A stretch of 64,000 nucleotides of DNA from Trichuris trichiura (Eukaryota; Nematoda; Enoplea; Trichinellida; Trichuridae), in the NCBI GenBank assembly GCA_037903355.1, contig JBAJFE010000047.1, positions 806,001 to 870,000 on the forward strand, read 5' to 3'. Positions 63,146-64,000 of the stretch are shown here, one piece after another. The notes beneath the pieces were generated by a model. The model was not told the DNA's origin, ran no database searches, and saw only the letters and a list, made by a program, of their open reading frames with translations. The number at the start of each line of letters is the position of its first letter. The stretch's first letter is position 1. Both the position numbers and the translations under genes were made by a program.

Positions 63146-64000
63146 GTAATAACTTTTAACTTTTCATTCATTAAATATGCGCAGTCATAAGTGGCCGTCT
63201 ACCATATGCACGCACATGCAATCTGTTTTTGGCTTTTCATTATTATTCATATTCTTATTGTTGTTGTTGTTACTGTATTAATATTTGTTCAAAAACATCA
63301 GATATACAAACGGATATCTGGAAACATTCATATTCGAACCTTAATTCCATAGTGGCTTCACTTCCACTCAACTGGAGTCATCTTCAGTCAGTTAAAATTC
63401 CAGCTGTCCTTCCTTTGAAATTCGTATTACGATTATGTGATTTGCTGGCATTGACAACTTTTCGTTCCCGTTCGTAATTAGAATTTAACTGTCATCCTCT
63501 CGCAAATGCGTGAAAGCTCATTTGAAGTGCAGAAAAAATATAATTAAGCAGAAAAATGTTGTCTATTTTCAAGCAGTTACTGCAACAACTTAGTGAAAGC
63601 TAAAAACCGAATACTTCTGCATGAGGTAAATGATAGAGGAAGATGAATGTGCATATTTGCTGTTCCTGTTACATTTCTTTTTTCATTTAAACCAGTATTC
63701 CTCAAGCTCAGGGTCGCCAGCGTCCCGTGTGCGGCACACGCTCCACAGTGAGATTCAAATAATGAATAATTCTGCTACTTTGACGGCTGTGTTTCTTCAC
63801 GCCGCCTTTTAACTTAAGGGTTAAAATTCCGTTAGGCAAGCAGAATCGTCAGTTAAGGATCGAAGTAGTTCTTCGCGATGGACTCATTAGCCTTTGATTA
63901 TCACCTTTTTGAAAAGTGTATATAAATTTACTGAGAAGCGGTTTTGCAGCGACATTGACTGCACTTTCAACGTATTTTGGCACGGCAAAAGAATGCTGAA
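63146..64000. other. Right edge of the window, no gene seen
   Basis: AT-rich with short TTG repeats near 63262; the open frames are short and unrecognised. Confidence 0.5.

Overview
This window is animal nuclear DNA: split genes with many short GT-AG introns (about 47-120 nt, a few of 0.7-1 kb), no operons with ribosome sites, and abundant transposon debris. A nematode is the best guess. The evidence is interstitial TTAGGC telomere-type motifs, a very compact intron size, 3' splice acceptors lying a few bases before several start codons (as expected if spliced leaders are added), and a divergent nematode-style 7TM receptor. The species cannot be fixed from sequence alone.

Twelve protein genes could be modelled, most by joining exons whose phases agree exactly. 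Left to right: a tetraspanin (+, 3.9-5.2 kb); a rhodopsin-like 7TM receptor (-, 6.1-7.2 kb); TRAPPC5 (+, 11.6-12.6 kb, 188 aa, human length); an ephexin-type RhoGEF with DH and PH domains (+, 15.9-20.1 kb, 660 aa); a calmodulin-like EF-hand gene whose last exon was not found (-, 23.1-23.8 kb); SMIM15 (+, 31.8 kb); POLR3E/RPC5 of RNA polymerase III (-, 33.9-36.9 kb); TRAPPC13 (+, 38.4-40.1 kb, 391 aa); a C-type lectin-domain secreted protein (+, 42.9-43.5 kb); PSMD12/Rpn5 of the proteasome lid, intronless (-, 43.7-45.1 kb); MED8 of Mediator (-, 49.4-50.3 kb); CPPED1-type phosphoesterase (+, 52.1-53.0 kb); and a full KAT2 (GCN5/PCAF) acetyltransferase with PCAF-N, GNAT and bromodomain (-, 53.4-56.9 kb). 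That makes thirteen with calmodulin included. They are mostly housekeeping genes with no common pathway; TRAPPC5 and TRAPPC13 are subunits of the same tethering machinery but lie 26 kb apart.

Two Penelope-like retroelements stand out. The right one (57.5-60.4 kb) has an intact 796-aa reverse transcriptase plus GIY-YIG endonuclease ORF between perfect 256-bp inverted repeats. The left one (46.7-49.0 kb) is broken by frameshift and stops but keeps perfect-looking 98-bp inverted repeats. Each is bounded by an 11-14 bp target duplication with a 35-39 bp extra segment on one side. The inverted repeats of the two elements are unrelated in sequence except for a hammerhead-ribozyme-like core (CTGANGA, covarying 5-bp helix, GAAA). 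A third stray copy of that core lies at 9.5 kb.

The rest is gene-poor: a decayed Tigger/pogo relic (8.7-9.8 kb), MITE-like elements (10.7-11.0 and 62.8-63.1 kb), fold-back elements holding TTAGGC motifs (21.4-22.1 kb), a 132-bp inverted repeat at 13.0 kb, a 21-bp perfect hairpin at 32.8 kb, a roughly 50-bp minisatellite (61.6-62.4 kb) and several microsatellites. The 8-kb stretch at 23.9-31.8 kb has no gene I can recognise.
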